Assembly (NCBI GenBank): GCA_051745565.1
Contig: JBNJEF010000008.1
Coordinates: 1-19,110 of the forward strand
DNA from: SKVL01 sp051745565
GTDB taxonomy: Bacteria > Patescibacteriota > Minisyncoccia > Phycocordibacterales > CSBR16-193
Reading direction: 5' to 3'
DNA length: 19,110 nucleotides
The position numbers and the translations under genes are program-made. The notes under the pieces are model-generated. The model worked only from the letters and a program-made list of their open reading frames with translations. It was not told where the DNA came from and searched no databases. Positions 13,334-19,110 of this stretch are shown piece after piece (position 1 is the stretch's first letter; each line of letters starts with the position of its first letter).

Positions 13334-14650
13334 ATGTCAAAATTAAGTGAAATGTCCACTTTTCAGCTTGTTGTGATGATAGCTTTCGGTGCTTTTGCGG
13401 TCGGGGCTATTGCCATGTTTGCCCTGGGAGGGCTGGGAGATAAAGACGCCGCTTCCAAGATCAACGTGACTCTTTGGGGGACAATGGATCGAAGGACCGT
13501 CGAAGAGTGGCTAAGGGGAAATTTTGATGATAATGATAATGTTAATGTCGTTTATAAATATATCAATGAAGATGACTTTGATAATGAGCTAATAGATAAA
13601 ATGTCCCTGGATAAGGGACCGGATATGGTTTTGATATCTCAGGACAGGTTAATTCGCCACAGAGAAAGATTAATGAAGATACCTTATGATTTTTATTCGG
13701 AAAACCAGTTCATGAGCGATTATCCACAGGTGGCCGAAGTTTTTTTGAACAAAAAAGAGGGCCATTCTTACGGTTTTCCTGTTTTAATAGATCCAATTGT
13801 CATGTATTGGAATAGGTCTTTTGTTCGCAATGCCGGATATACAAGACCTCCAGATCGCTGGGGCAATCTAAAGGATTTTATTCAGGGTAGTATCAAAAAA
13901 GCCGGTAATAAAATAGAAAGGAGCCCCATTGCTTTAGGGGGATATGACAACATAGAGCACAGTAAGGCGATACTGAGCACTCTGGTTTTTCAGTCTGGTG
14001 GCGGGATAGTGGAAGGGGAGGTGACCGGTTTAAGAGCGGTTTTCAATGAGGATTTTAACAGAAGTATAGAGCCTGCGGTCTCCTCTCTTATGTTCTATAC
14101 TGATTTTGCCGATACCCGCAGACCCATATATAGCTGGAATAGCGATATGCCGAATTCTTTCAAGGCTTTCACGGATGAAGAGCTAGTCGTCTATTTAGGG
14201 AAAACTTCGGATTATAAAAGAATAAATGATACCAATCCCTTTTTTGATTTTGGAGTGGGTTCCGTTCCGGAGAATGAGGACGGGTCCACCGCTTCTTATG
14301 CGGATGTAATAGGATTATCTATTATAAAAACAAGTTCTGATCCTAAAGGTTGCGCCACTGTAGCTAAAATGTTGACACAACCCGATTCTTTAAAAGAACT
14401 CTCCGGAGCCCTCAAAGGAGTTCCGCCCGCCAAGGAAAGTGTCTTAAATAATCCACCTCAGAGTCCTTTTTATATGCCCGTATTCTATAAAGCGGCCGTG
14501 AGATCTTTAAGTTGGACGGATCCGGATCCGGCTAATACTGATGAGATTTTTTCTGATATGGTAAACAGCGTGGTAAACGAAGGCGCGGAACTGGATGATG
14601 CTGTGGACAGGGCTCAAAATCGTTTTAAGGGGATGATATCCAATCTTTAG
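13334..14650 (+). CDS. Membrane-anchored extracellular solute-binding protein (family 1-like)
   Basis: The 438-aa protein has one N-terminal membrane helix (about 10-31), then a substrate-binding-protein fold. Strand one is INVTLWGTMDRRTVEEWL. GPDMVLISQDRL gives the hinge region. YGFPVLIDPIVMYWNRSFVRNAGY and the following PDRWGNLKDFIQ are the pattern typical of sugar-type SBP_bac_1 proteins. GVPPAKESVLNN lies near the C-terminus. There is no lipobox cysteine; the helix serves as anchor. No ABC permease or ATPase gene is adjacent. The pilin-like cluster begins 4 nt downstream, which suggests one operon and a surface role, either as importer component or as sensor. The ligand is unknown. Confidence 0.75.
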   Translation: MSKLSEMSTFQLVVMIAFGAFAVGAIAMFALGGLGDKDAASKINVTLWGTMDRRTVEEWLRGNFDDNDNVNVVYKYINEDDFDNELIDKMSLDKGPDMVLISQDRLIRHRERLMKIPYDFYSENQFMSDYPQVAEVFLNKKEGHSYGFPVLIDPIVMYWNRSFVRNAGYTRPPDRWGNLKDFIQGSIKKAGNKIERSPIALGGYDNIEHSKAILSTLVFQSGGGIVEGEVTGLRAVFNEDFNRSIEPAVSSLMFYTDFADTRRPIYSWNSDMPNSFKAFTDEELVVYLGKTSDYKRINDTNPFFDFGVGSVPENEDGSTASYADVIGLSIIKTSSDPKGCATVAKMLTQPDSLKELSGALKGVPPAKESVLNNPPQSPFYMPVFYKAAVRSLSWTDPDPANTDEIFSDMVNSVVNEGAELDDAVDRAQNRFKGMISNL

Positions 14651-14654
14651 AAAT

Positions 14655-15023
14655 ATGAATATCATTAAAAAAACCTTTTTATCGCTGTTCATTCTTTTTA
14701 TATATCCTATTACAGCTTCAGCTCAGGGTCTTGTTCCGTGTGACGGCCCTGACTGTGGTTTTGGTGACCTTGTACAGCTTGCAAGTAATTTGATAGATTT
14801 TATGGTTTTGGTTTCCCTACCTCTTGCTGCTATAGCTTTCGCTTGGGCCGGATTTCTTTACTTATCTTCCGGAGGAAGTCAGGATAAGATAAAAAGAGCT
14901 CACGGAATATTTTTTAAAGTTGCTATAGGTTTGATCATTGTGTTGGGAGCTTATCTTATAGTCAATCTTATAGTGGAAGGTTTAACAGGTGATGCTGTGG
15001 AGGATTATGTTTCTATGCTGTAA
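14655..15023 (+). CDS. TrbC/VirB2-like two-helix pilin protein, copy 1
   Basis: The 122-aa precursor has a signal peptide with cleavage after ASA (residue about 23). A short CDGPDCGFGDL segment with two cysteines follows, then two membrane helices (about 45-70 and 84-108) separated by a polar loop, SSGGSQDKIKRAH. This hydrophobic-polar-hydrophobic layout with a GGS..K loop is that of T4SS pilin-type (TrbC/VirB2) proteins, which many Patescibacteria carry as small gene clusters. It starts 4 nt after the solute-binding-like gene without an SD, so translational coupling is likely. Whether it forms a pilus cannot be told from sequence; a membrane channel component is an alternative. Confidence 0.7.
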   Translation: MNIIKKTFLSLFILFIYPITASAQGLVPCDGPDCGFGDLVQLASNLIDFMVLVSLPLAAIAFAWAGFLYLSSGGSQDKIKRAHGIFFKVAIGLIIVLGAYLIVNLIVEGLTGDAVEDYVSML

Positions 15024-15070
15024 ATTTACTATTAGCGTAGGTCAGATTAAAATTAATTAAAGAGCAATTT

Positions 15071-15487
15071 ATGAAAAAAAACAGAGACCGTTCAATTTTT
15101 TGGTTTTTCAGAAAAATAAAAATAGCCCGCTTATTTTCTTTTGTTGTTTTGATCTTTCTTTTTTTTCTAATTTCAGGAGCTGAAGCCGTGTTAGCCGGCA
15201 CTTCTCCCAGTCTTAATCCTTTGAGTGTAGAAAGCTTTCCTGAACTTATTCGGATAATACTGCAAGATATTGTTATACCAGTGGGAGGGATTGTGGCCAC
15301 TTTTGCTATTGTTTATTCGGGATTTCTTTTTGTGACAGCTCAAGGTAACCCTGAAAAATTAACAAAAGCCCGCTCCGCTTTTATTTGGGCGGTTATCGGA
15401 GGGCTCATCATTTTGGGTTCTTGGGCTATAGCCCAAGCAATAGAGGCCACGGTAGATCAAATAACAGCTATGGCCTATTTCTTTTAA
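15071..15487 (+). CDS. TrbC/VirB2-like two-helix pilin protein, copy 2
   Basis: The 138-aa precursor has a long basic N-terminus (MKKNRDRSIFWFFRKIK) and a signal helix ending near AVLAG (about 40). It has two membrane helices (about 67-90 and 105-126) around the loop TAQGNPEKLTKARS. Together with copy 1 it forms a subfamily whose loop has the form (S/A)xGxxxKxxxA. It differs from copies 3-5, which share FLWGMAKFI. A weak SD-like AAAGAG lies 8 nt before ATG 15071. The gap to copy 3 is 4 nt. Confidence 0.7.
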   Translation: MKKNRDRSIFWFFRKIKIARLFSFVVLIFLFFLISGAEAVLAGTSPSLNPLSVESFPELIRIILQDIVIPVGGIVATFAIVYSGFLFVTAQGNPEKLTKARSAFIWAVIGGLIILGSWAIAQAIEATVDQITAMAYFF

Positions 15488-15491
15488 TTTT

Positions 15492-15872
15492 ATGTTAGGG
15501 AAAAGTAAATCGTTGTTCCATTTAGTCTTAGTCTGTGCTTTTTCTTTGCCGCTAATCGTTTCAGCTCAGACCACTTTTAAAGAGTTTGTTAATGGGACTG
15601 TAAAGGATCTGCTTTCTAATTTTGCCGTCTTTCTTTTTGCGGTAGCTCTTCTTGTTTTCCTCTGGGGCATGGCCAAATTTATCCTGAAAGCAGACAGTGA
15701 TACCGAAAGAGAAAAAGGCAAGCAGGTAATGATATGGGGACTCATAGCTTTATTTGTAATGCTCTCCGTTTGGGGTATAGTTCATATTATAACCATAACT
15801 TTCTTTGAAGAGTCAGAGTTGCAGTTCTTTTTACCGGAGGAAGGGAGCGGTTTTGAGTCAATTGAATTATAA
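15492..15872 (+). CDS. TrbC/VirB2-like two-helix pilin protein, copy 3
   Basis: The 126-aa precursor has a signal peptide ending VSA (about 25). The first membrane helix runs into FLWGMAKFILKA (about 56-67), followed by the charged loop DSDTEREKGKQ and a second helix, VMIWGLIALFVMLSVWGIV (78-96). An acidic C-terminal tail follows. It is the closest relative of copy 4, and a 38-nt stretch (15720-15757) is identical to 16176-16213. It starts 4 nt after copy 2 without an SD. Confidence 0.72.
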   Translation: MLGKSKSLFHLVLVCAFSLPLIVSAQTTFKEFVNGTVKDLLSNFAVFLFAVALLVFLWGMAKFILKADSDTEREKGKQVMIWGLIALFVMLSVWGIVHIITITFFEESELQFFLPEEGSGFESIEL

Positions 15873-15878
15873 TTAATG

Positions 15879-15887
15879 TGTTACAAT
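15879..15887 (+). promoter_or_regulatory. Extended -10 promoter before pilin copy 4
   Basis: TG-T-TACAAT lies 15 nt upstream of ATG 15903. It implies that the in-frame ATG at 15876, which precedes this box, is not the start if this promoter is used. No clear -35 is present. Confidence 0.4.
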
Positions 15888-15902
15888 CACTTGAGAAATT
15901 AT

Positions 15903-16304
15903 ATGTTTTTGTTAAATAATAAAAAAAGATCTATTTTTAATAAAATAACACGATTGGATCTTAGGATATTGTTATCTTTTTCTTTTGCGTTTTTAATAAC
16001 TTTTATCCCTTCACCGCTTTTTGCGGAAACTACGCTTACATCGCTGATTGATGATTTTTTGGATGTAATTGACAGGCTTATTTTGGTTGTTCTGGCTTTA
16101 GGGTTGGTGTTTTTCCTCTGGGGCATGGCCAAGTTTATTCTAAGAGCTGACAGCGAAACTGAGAGAGAAAAGGGTAAGCAGGTAATGATATGGGGACTCA
16201 TAGCTTTATTTGTTATGGTGACGGTGTGGGGTATTATTGGTTTCATGCAAGATCAGATATTCAGTGATGGTGTTCCCGAGCCGGAGGATTTTTTGGACAT
16301 TTAA
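15903..16304 (+). CDS. TrbC/VirB2-like two-helix pilin protein, copy 4
   Basis: From ATG 15903 the precursor has 133 aa, with a basic n-region (NNKKRS), a signal helix ending LFA (about 42), helix one ending FLWGMAKFILRA, the loop DSETEREKGKQ and helix two VMIWGLIALFVMVTVWGII. The in-frame ATG 15876 would add MCYNHLRNY; 15903 is preferred because of the -10 box in between and a better signal peptide. It is nearly a twin of copy 3 in the core but not in the signal peptide or tail. That points to duplication followed by divergence at the ends, or to gene conversion of the core. Confidence 0.72.
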   Translation: MFLLNNKKRSIFNKITRLDLRILLSFSFAFLITFIPSPLFAETTLTSLIDDFLDVIDRLILVVLALGLVFFLWGMAKFILRADSETEREKGKQVMIWGLIALFVMVTVWGIIGFMQDQIFSDGVPEPEDFLDI

Positions 16305-16333
16305 CCTTTTCGGGTTTAATAGAAATATCCTGT

Positions 16334-16342
16334 TTATCCACA
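16334..16342 (+). other. Perfect DnaA-box match
   Basis: TTATCCACA matches the DnaA-box consensus exactly. It lies in the intergenic gap between pilin copies 4 and 5, upstream of the promoter at 16350-16378. A second exact match is at 13720-13728 inside the solute-binding-like gene. There is no cluster of boxes, AT-rich unwinding region or dnaA gene, so this is not evidence of an origin. Confidence 0.3.
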
Positions 16343-16349
16343 AAATTAA

Positions 16350-16378
16350 TTGAAAATAAGAGGTAAATATAATATTAT
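16350..16378 (+). promoter_or_regulatory. Promoter of pilin copy 5
   Basis: TTGAAA (16350-16355), 17 bp and TATTAT (16373-16378) are present. The start would be near 16385, leaving a leader of about 127 nt before ATG 16512. This is the only long leader in the window, and it contains the hairpin at 16409-16468. Confidence 0.6.
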
Positions 16379-16408
16379 TAAGTAAGGACGTTGTTTGTCT
16401 AAAAAAGA

Positions 16409-16468
16409 TAAGCTTTGTTCTGGTGAATCGGTAAGTGTCGATATTGCCGTTTACCCGGGATAAGCTTA
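16409..16468 (+). promoter_or_regulatory. Structured 5' leader hairpin of pilin copy 5
   Basis: The outer stem is TAAGCTT (16409-16415) with AAGCTTA (16462-16468). The inner stems are GGTGAA (16422-16427) with TTTACC (16450-16455) and CGGTAA (16429-16434) with TTGCCG (16444-16449). One T is bulged between the inner stems and the loop is 9 nt. The inner 12 bp use two G-U pairs. There is no T-tail, so it is not a simple terminator. No known riboswitch consensus was recognised. Confidence 0.45.
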
Positions 16469-16511
16469 GGTCTTATTCATAATTATTAGTAATCATTAAA
16501 AATATAAATAT

Positions 16512-16868
16512 ATGAAAAAGTTATACGCAATTTTCGGAGGGTTGGCTGTTCTGGCTTCAACTCCTTCTGTTGTTTCGGCGCAAGAGTTTGGAGATGTTGA
16601 TACTCTATTGGATACCATACTTAGCCTTTTGGATACGATCATTCTTATAATCCTGGCTTTGGCCTTGGTCTTTTTCCTCTGGGGTGTTGCCAAGTTCATC
16701 TTGAACGCCGGTGATCCGGAAGAGCAGAGTAAGGGTAAGCAGGTTATGTTCTGGGGTCTTATCGGTCTTTTTGTTATGACGGCCGTTTGGGGTTTGGTTG
16801 CTTTTATTCAAGATCAGTTGGGTATTCAAGATGATGATAGTATAGAAGCTCCGGATCGTCTTCAGTAA
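16512..16868 (+). CDS. TrbC/VirB2-like two-helix pilin protein, copy 5
   Basis: The 118-aa precursor has a signal peptide ending VVSA (about 23), an acidic start to the mature chain (QEFGDVDTLLDT), helix one ending FLWGVAKFILNA, the loop GDPEEQSKGKQ, helix two VMFWGLIGLFVMTAVWGLV and an acidic C-terminus. It belongs with copies 3 and 4 but is more diverged. Unlike the other copies, it has a separate sigma70-type promoter and a long structured leader, so it may be the major or independently controlled subunit. Confidence 0.72.
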   Translation: MKKLYAIFGGLAVLASTPSVVSAQEFGDVDTLLDTILSLLDTIILIILALALVFFLWGVAKFILNAGDPEEQSKGKQVMFWGLIGLFVMTAVWGLVAFIQDQLGIQDDDSIEAPDRLQ

Positions 16869-16916
16869 TGTCTACCCGTTTATAGATCATTTTAAGAAAA
16901 AAACAGGAAAGCAATC

Positions 16917-17171
16917 ATGGACATATCGGAGATATTGGCAAGAATAAACGAGAATATTCTGAATCCGTTGATATTGCTGTTGTTCTTCGGTGCTTTCATT
17001 GTTTTTTTCTGGGGTCTTATAAACTTTATATCAAAAGCGGAGAGTGAAGAGGCAAGAACAGTGGGTAAAAGCCATATGCTCTGGGGTATTATCGGTATAA
17101 CCATAATGGTCTGCGCTTATGCTATTCTGGGAATGATAACCGGAACGTTTGGAATAAGTATGCCTTTCTAG
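16917..17171 (+). CDS. Short pilin-like two-helix membrane protein, copy 6 (no signal peptide)
   Basis: The 84-aa protein begins MDISEILARINENI and runs straight into helix one, ending FFWGLINFISKA. The loop ESEEARTVGKS follows, then helix two, MLWGIIGITIMVCAYAILGMI. The core aligns with copies 3-5 (WG..NFI.KAES), but there is no cleavable signal peptide and no acidic tail. It may stay as an integral membrane protein, for example an assembly partner rather than a mature pilin. AGGAAA (16905-16910) is an SD-like site 6 nt before ATG 16917. The operon terminator follows at 17200. Confidence 0.65.
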   Translation: MDISEILARINENILNPLILLLFFGAFIVFFWGLINFISKAESEEARTVGKSHMLWGIIGITIMVCAYAILGMITGTFGISMPF

Positions 17172-17199
17172 TAAAGTGGAAGATCAAATAAAAAGAAGA

Positions 17200-17225
17200 A
17201 ACAGCGAGGTGGTAACCTCGCTGTT
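17200..17225. terminator. Terminator closing the pilin cluster (bidirectional)
   Basis: An 11-bp stem (17200-17210 and 17215-17225) with a GGTA loop is followed by TTTTTAT on the plus strand. On the minus strand it is followed by a T/C-rich tail and lies just past the stop of the 17231-18031 gene. It therefore probably serves both convergent units. Confidence 0.9.
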
Positions 17226-17230
17226 TTTTA

Positions 17231-18031
17231 TCAATAACTACCCTGTGTCCATCGCCATATGACGATGGCGGTTTGAGGCAACCTTGCGGAGCGGAACTGT
17301 AGCCGGAGTGCTCTCCGGCTCAGCGGAAGTTTTTCTTCGGGGTGTCTGCCAACGTACTTACCCCGGTTCATAACATCTACGCTACCGGACAGTATCTCAA
17401 CTTCTATCCGGTAATGCCTCCCTCTGGGAGGGACGGGGAGTTCAATGACGCGTGTCCACTCCTCCCTTGTTACTACTCCGGCGTACAAGATCTCAAGATC
17501 CCATATCTCTCCTCGCTCCTTCTTAGCCAGCAGGTCGCCCGGAGGAGAGGGGTTGGATAAGAACCCTCTTATCTGTGCCTCACTCGGAGGCTTAGGGATG
17601 GTTTTCTCCTCCTCTTTCCGGTCGGTTTCCGAAGAAGTGGGAGCTATCTCTACCTCTGAAAGTACGTATACTCCCAAAAGTATCAAAAGAGTAGGGAAAA
17701 GAAGCATTTTCGCCCATCGTGGGCCTATCCAAAATATTAGAACTGAAGATATCACCACTCCTTGTATAATCCAGAATACCTCTTTTAACCACATCCATTG
17801 CCATGCTTCCGGGAAAAGATTATTGATCATATATAGCAGGAATAGATATATTGCTGCTAATATTATGGTTCCCAACGAATTTCCGGATTTAAGTCCGGAA
17901 AAGTATGAGCCGAAGTCCCATTCTCCGGCTAATGTTTCTCCACTTTTTTTTCTTCTGATCATGATCAGAAGAAGTAAAAAAAGAATTAATGGCAGAAAAA
18001 TTCCGATCAGGACATAGATCAGTGTTATCAT
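17231..18031 (-). CDS. Unrecognised four-helix membrane protein with a C-terminal soluble domain
   Basis: No family is recognised. The 266-aa protein has membrane helices at about 2-25, 53-73, 84-103 and 108-126, with RRKKS after the first. A charged Pro/Glu linker (about 127-160) leads to a soluble domain of about 100 residues rich in beta-strand-type sequence (EWTRVIELPVPPRGRHYRIEVEIL) and ending WRWTQGSY. ATG 18031 is supported by GGGGGGAG (18036-18043), an SD-like site 4 nt upstream, and by a near-consensus promoter. A perfect 24-bp palindrome spans codons 20-27. It follows the SPFH-like gene on the same strand but is separated from it by a terminator and its own promoter. A partnership with the SPFH protein, as in NfeD-stomatin pairs, is an inference only. 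Confidence 0.6.
   Translation of the reverse strand: MITLIYVLIGIFLPLILFLLLLIMIRRKKSGETLAGEWDFGSYFSGLKSGNSLGTIILAAIYLFLLYMINNLFPEAWQWMWLKEVFWIIQGVVISSVLIFWIGPRWAKMLLFPTLLILLGVYVLSEVEIAPTSSETDRKEEEKTIPKPPSEAQIRGFLSNPSPPGDLLAKKERGEIWDLEILYAGVVTREEWTRVIELPVPPRGRHYRIEVEILSGSVDVMNRGKYVGRHPEEKLPLSRRALRLQFRSARLPQTAIVIWRWTQGSY
17950..17973. repeat. Perfect 24-bp palindrome inside a coding region
   Basis: Arms TTCTTCTGATC and GATCAGAAGAA flank a central AT, giving perfect symmetry over 24 bp. With one indel, symmetry continues into the flanking T7/A7 runs. It encodes the end of the first membrane helix of the 17231-18031 protein (LLIMIRR), early in that mRNA. Confidence 0.8.
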
Positions 18032-18082
18032 ATTTCTCCCCCCATCAGGATGTTATTTATTATTTAAGGATCATCTTTGCAA

Positions 18083-18111
18083 ATTATAGAACAAAATATC
18101 TAGCTAGTCAA
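18083..18111 (-). promoter_or_regulatory. Near-consensus sigma70-type promoter
   Basis: On the minus strand TTGACT (18106-18111), 17 bp and TATAAT (18083-18088) are present, the best promoter in the window. The start would be near 18076, giving a leader of about 45 nt that carries an SD-like GGGGGGAG before ATG 18031. Confidence 0.85.
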
Positions 18112-18117
18112 TAGAAA

Positions 18118-18151
18118 AAAGCCGGCTTCTTATTTTAAAAAAGCCGGCTTT
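18118..18151 (-). terminator. Terminator of the SPFH-like gene
   Basis: An 11-bp perfect stem (18118-18128 and 18141-18151, core GCCGGC) is followed on the minus strand by a T run. It starts 11 nt after the stop at 18162. Confidence 0.9.
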
Positions 18152-18161
18152 GAACACATTT

Positions 18162-19110
18162 TTAGGCGGTGTTATCATCACCTTCTTTTTGAGTTTTGTT
18201 TTGGGAGCTTGGGGAACTTGCCGGCACCATTATGGAAGAACTACTTCCTCCTCCTTCTACGTACGTGGTTATTCCGGTCTTCCCAAGATTCTCCGTTCTT
18301 ATTGAGGTTTCCAAAAAACGAGCGGCCATATCCGGGCTGACGCCGTTTTCTGTTAGGGATTTGATATTATTTTCATTGCGAGATCTTTCTCCTTTTCCAT
18401 TAGCTATATTTGCATCCCGCCTTCCGTATGCCTCCTCTCGAACTCCCGCCGCTCTGTGCATTTCGGTCTGTTTCTGGAGAAGGGCGCGAGAGAGTTCTTC
18501 CGTATCGCCGTGGGCTACCCAGTCAACGACTCGGAATGAGATAAGAGCGAAGCCGAATCGTGGAATTATTCCGCTCGGGATCTCGTTGAAGACCTTCGTG
18601 GCGGCATCTCCTCCTTCTCTAGAAGACCTTGTGTATATCCCGTGGGTTAGGGAGTCAAGGTTTTCTGCGAGTCTCCTCATATTTGGATTATTTGTAAGTT
18701 GCTGATAATACCCCTGTGTGGCATTAAGAGACCTTAAGTGGTCTTCTATGGGAGACCCCTCGGTCTTTTTAAGTTGGATCCAGTAGTAATAGGTCAATGG
18801 ACTGGGATCATAGAGTTCCCTGTAGTGTTCTTCTTTGTTGCCTTTGTCGTCCCCGTTTTCGGGGTCATAGGTGTCTTGCGCGAATTCTCCTGTATCTTTA
18901 TGTATTGCCACCCTGTGGGTGGCAAAGAAGTTGGTCATTGCCGCTTCTATGGCACCGTCTAAGGGATTGAAGAAATCTCCCTTGTAGTAGTAGACGGGTA
19001 GGGAGGGTATAACCTGTTGAAAGATAGGTAGGAGCAACAAAGACACTTTAGAGTTATCTCCAGCTAACTCTACTCCTTCAATATAAATTGGCCTTGGCAC
19101 CAAAAAGAGG
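18162..19110 (-). CDS. SPFH/flotillin-type protein, N-terminus outside the window
   Basis: The frame is open through the right edge (codons read LFLVPRPIY at 19109 and below), so at least 315 residues are present and the true start lies outside; the TTG at 19103 should not be taken as a start. The segment DNSKVSLLLLPIFQQVIPSL with YYYKGDFFNPLDGAIEAAMTN resembles the middle of an SPFH (band 7) domain. FGFALISFRVVDWVAHGDTEEL and the charged helix ALLQKQTEMHRAAGVREEAYG match the end of the domain and the start of the coiled coil. A C-terminal helix ends with ITTYVEGGGSSSS, a flotillin-like finish, before a Ser/Gln-rich tail. Such proteins scaffold membrane microdomains. It ends at its own terminator. 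The family call rests on pattern, not on a search. Confidence 0.6.
   Translation of the reverse strand, partial: LFLVPRPIYIEGVELAGDNSKVSLLLLPIFQQVIPSLPVYYYKGDFFNPLDGAIEAAMTNFFATHRVAIHKDTGEFAQDTYDPENGDDKGNKEEHYRELYDPSPLTYYYWIQLKKTEGSPIEDHLRSLNATQGYYQQLTNNPNMRRLAENLDSLTHGIYTRSSREGGDAATKVFNEIPSGIIPRFGFALISFRVVDWVAHGDTEELSRALLQKQTEMHRAAGVREEAYGRRDANIANGKGERSRNENNIKSLTENGVSPDMAARFLETSIRTENLGKTGITTYVEGGGSSSSIMVPASSPSSQNKTQKEGDDNTA

Noticed and set aside
16334..16510. Replication origin
   Set aside because: A single DnaA box and an AT-rich leader, with no box cluster and no dnaA, dnaN or gyrB nearby.
17445..18017. 190-codon frame opposite the four-helix membrane protein
   Set aside because: No SD or promoter in its orientation; the minus-strand gene has a near-consensus promoter, an SD and membrane helices.

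Overview
The window looks like a chromosomal segment of a Patescibacteria/CPR bacterium, most likely a parcubacterial lineage. This is inferred from gene content and style: compact low-GC DNA, small genes, divergent housekeeping proteins, a tandem cluster of small two-helix TrbC/VirB2-like pilin proteins, a GyrA and a four-domain ribosomal protein S1, and very few Shine-Dalgarno (SD) sites. No taxonomic marker was compared with a database.

Layout. 1-500: no convincing protein gene; three strong hairpin terminators and one candidate small RNA. 508-1089 (-): a small degenerate alpha/beta-hydrolase-like protein with a clear SD. 1090-1511: a tRNA-Val(GAC) gene on the minus strand. Its 3' side carries two near-identical 100-bp repeats built from direct and inverted pieces of the tRNA 3' end plus perfect palindromes. 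1728-6854 (-): a cell-division and translation block read in the order lepB, HisRS-like protein, rpsU (bS21), ybeY, ftsA, ftsZ. 6930-7526 (+): pth, divergent from lepB and convergent with rpsA (S1, 7584-8864 -), with a shared bidirectional terminator between pth and rpsA. 9077-13321 (+): a degenerate metallo-beta-lactamase-fold protein, a one-helix acidic membrane protein, gyrA and a SAM methyltransferase. 13334-17171 (+): a membrane-anchored solute-binding-like protein followed by six tandem small membrane proteins of the T4SS-pilin type, closed by a strong terminator. 17231-19110 (-): an unrecognised four-helix membrane protein behind a near-consensus promoter, and the C-terminal part of a probable SPFH/flotillin-type protein that runs off the right edge.

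How the genes fit together. FtsA (with its C-terminal membrane-binding helix) and FtsZ (with its C-terminal tail peptide) form the core of the division ring. YbeY, bS21, S1, Pth and tRNA-Val belong to translation. LepB would remove the signal peptides that five of the six pilin-like proteins appear to carry. The membrane genes at 9.7 kb and 13.3-19 kb are probably lineage-specific surface functions.

The two most striking non-coding signals are these. First, sigma70-like -10 boxes recur 5-9 nt upstream of start codons that lack SD sites, suggesting widespread leaderless mRNAs; this moves the likely starts of rpsA and rpsU. Second, the tRNA-Val 3' flank carries a repeat able to pair with the tRNA's own acceptor strand.
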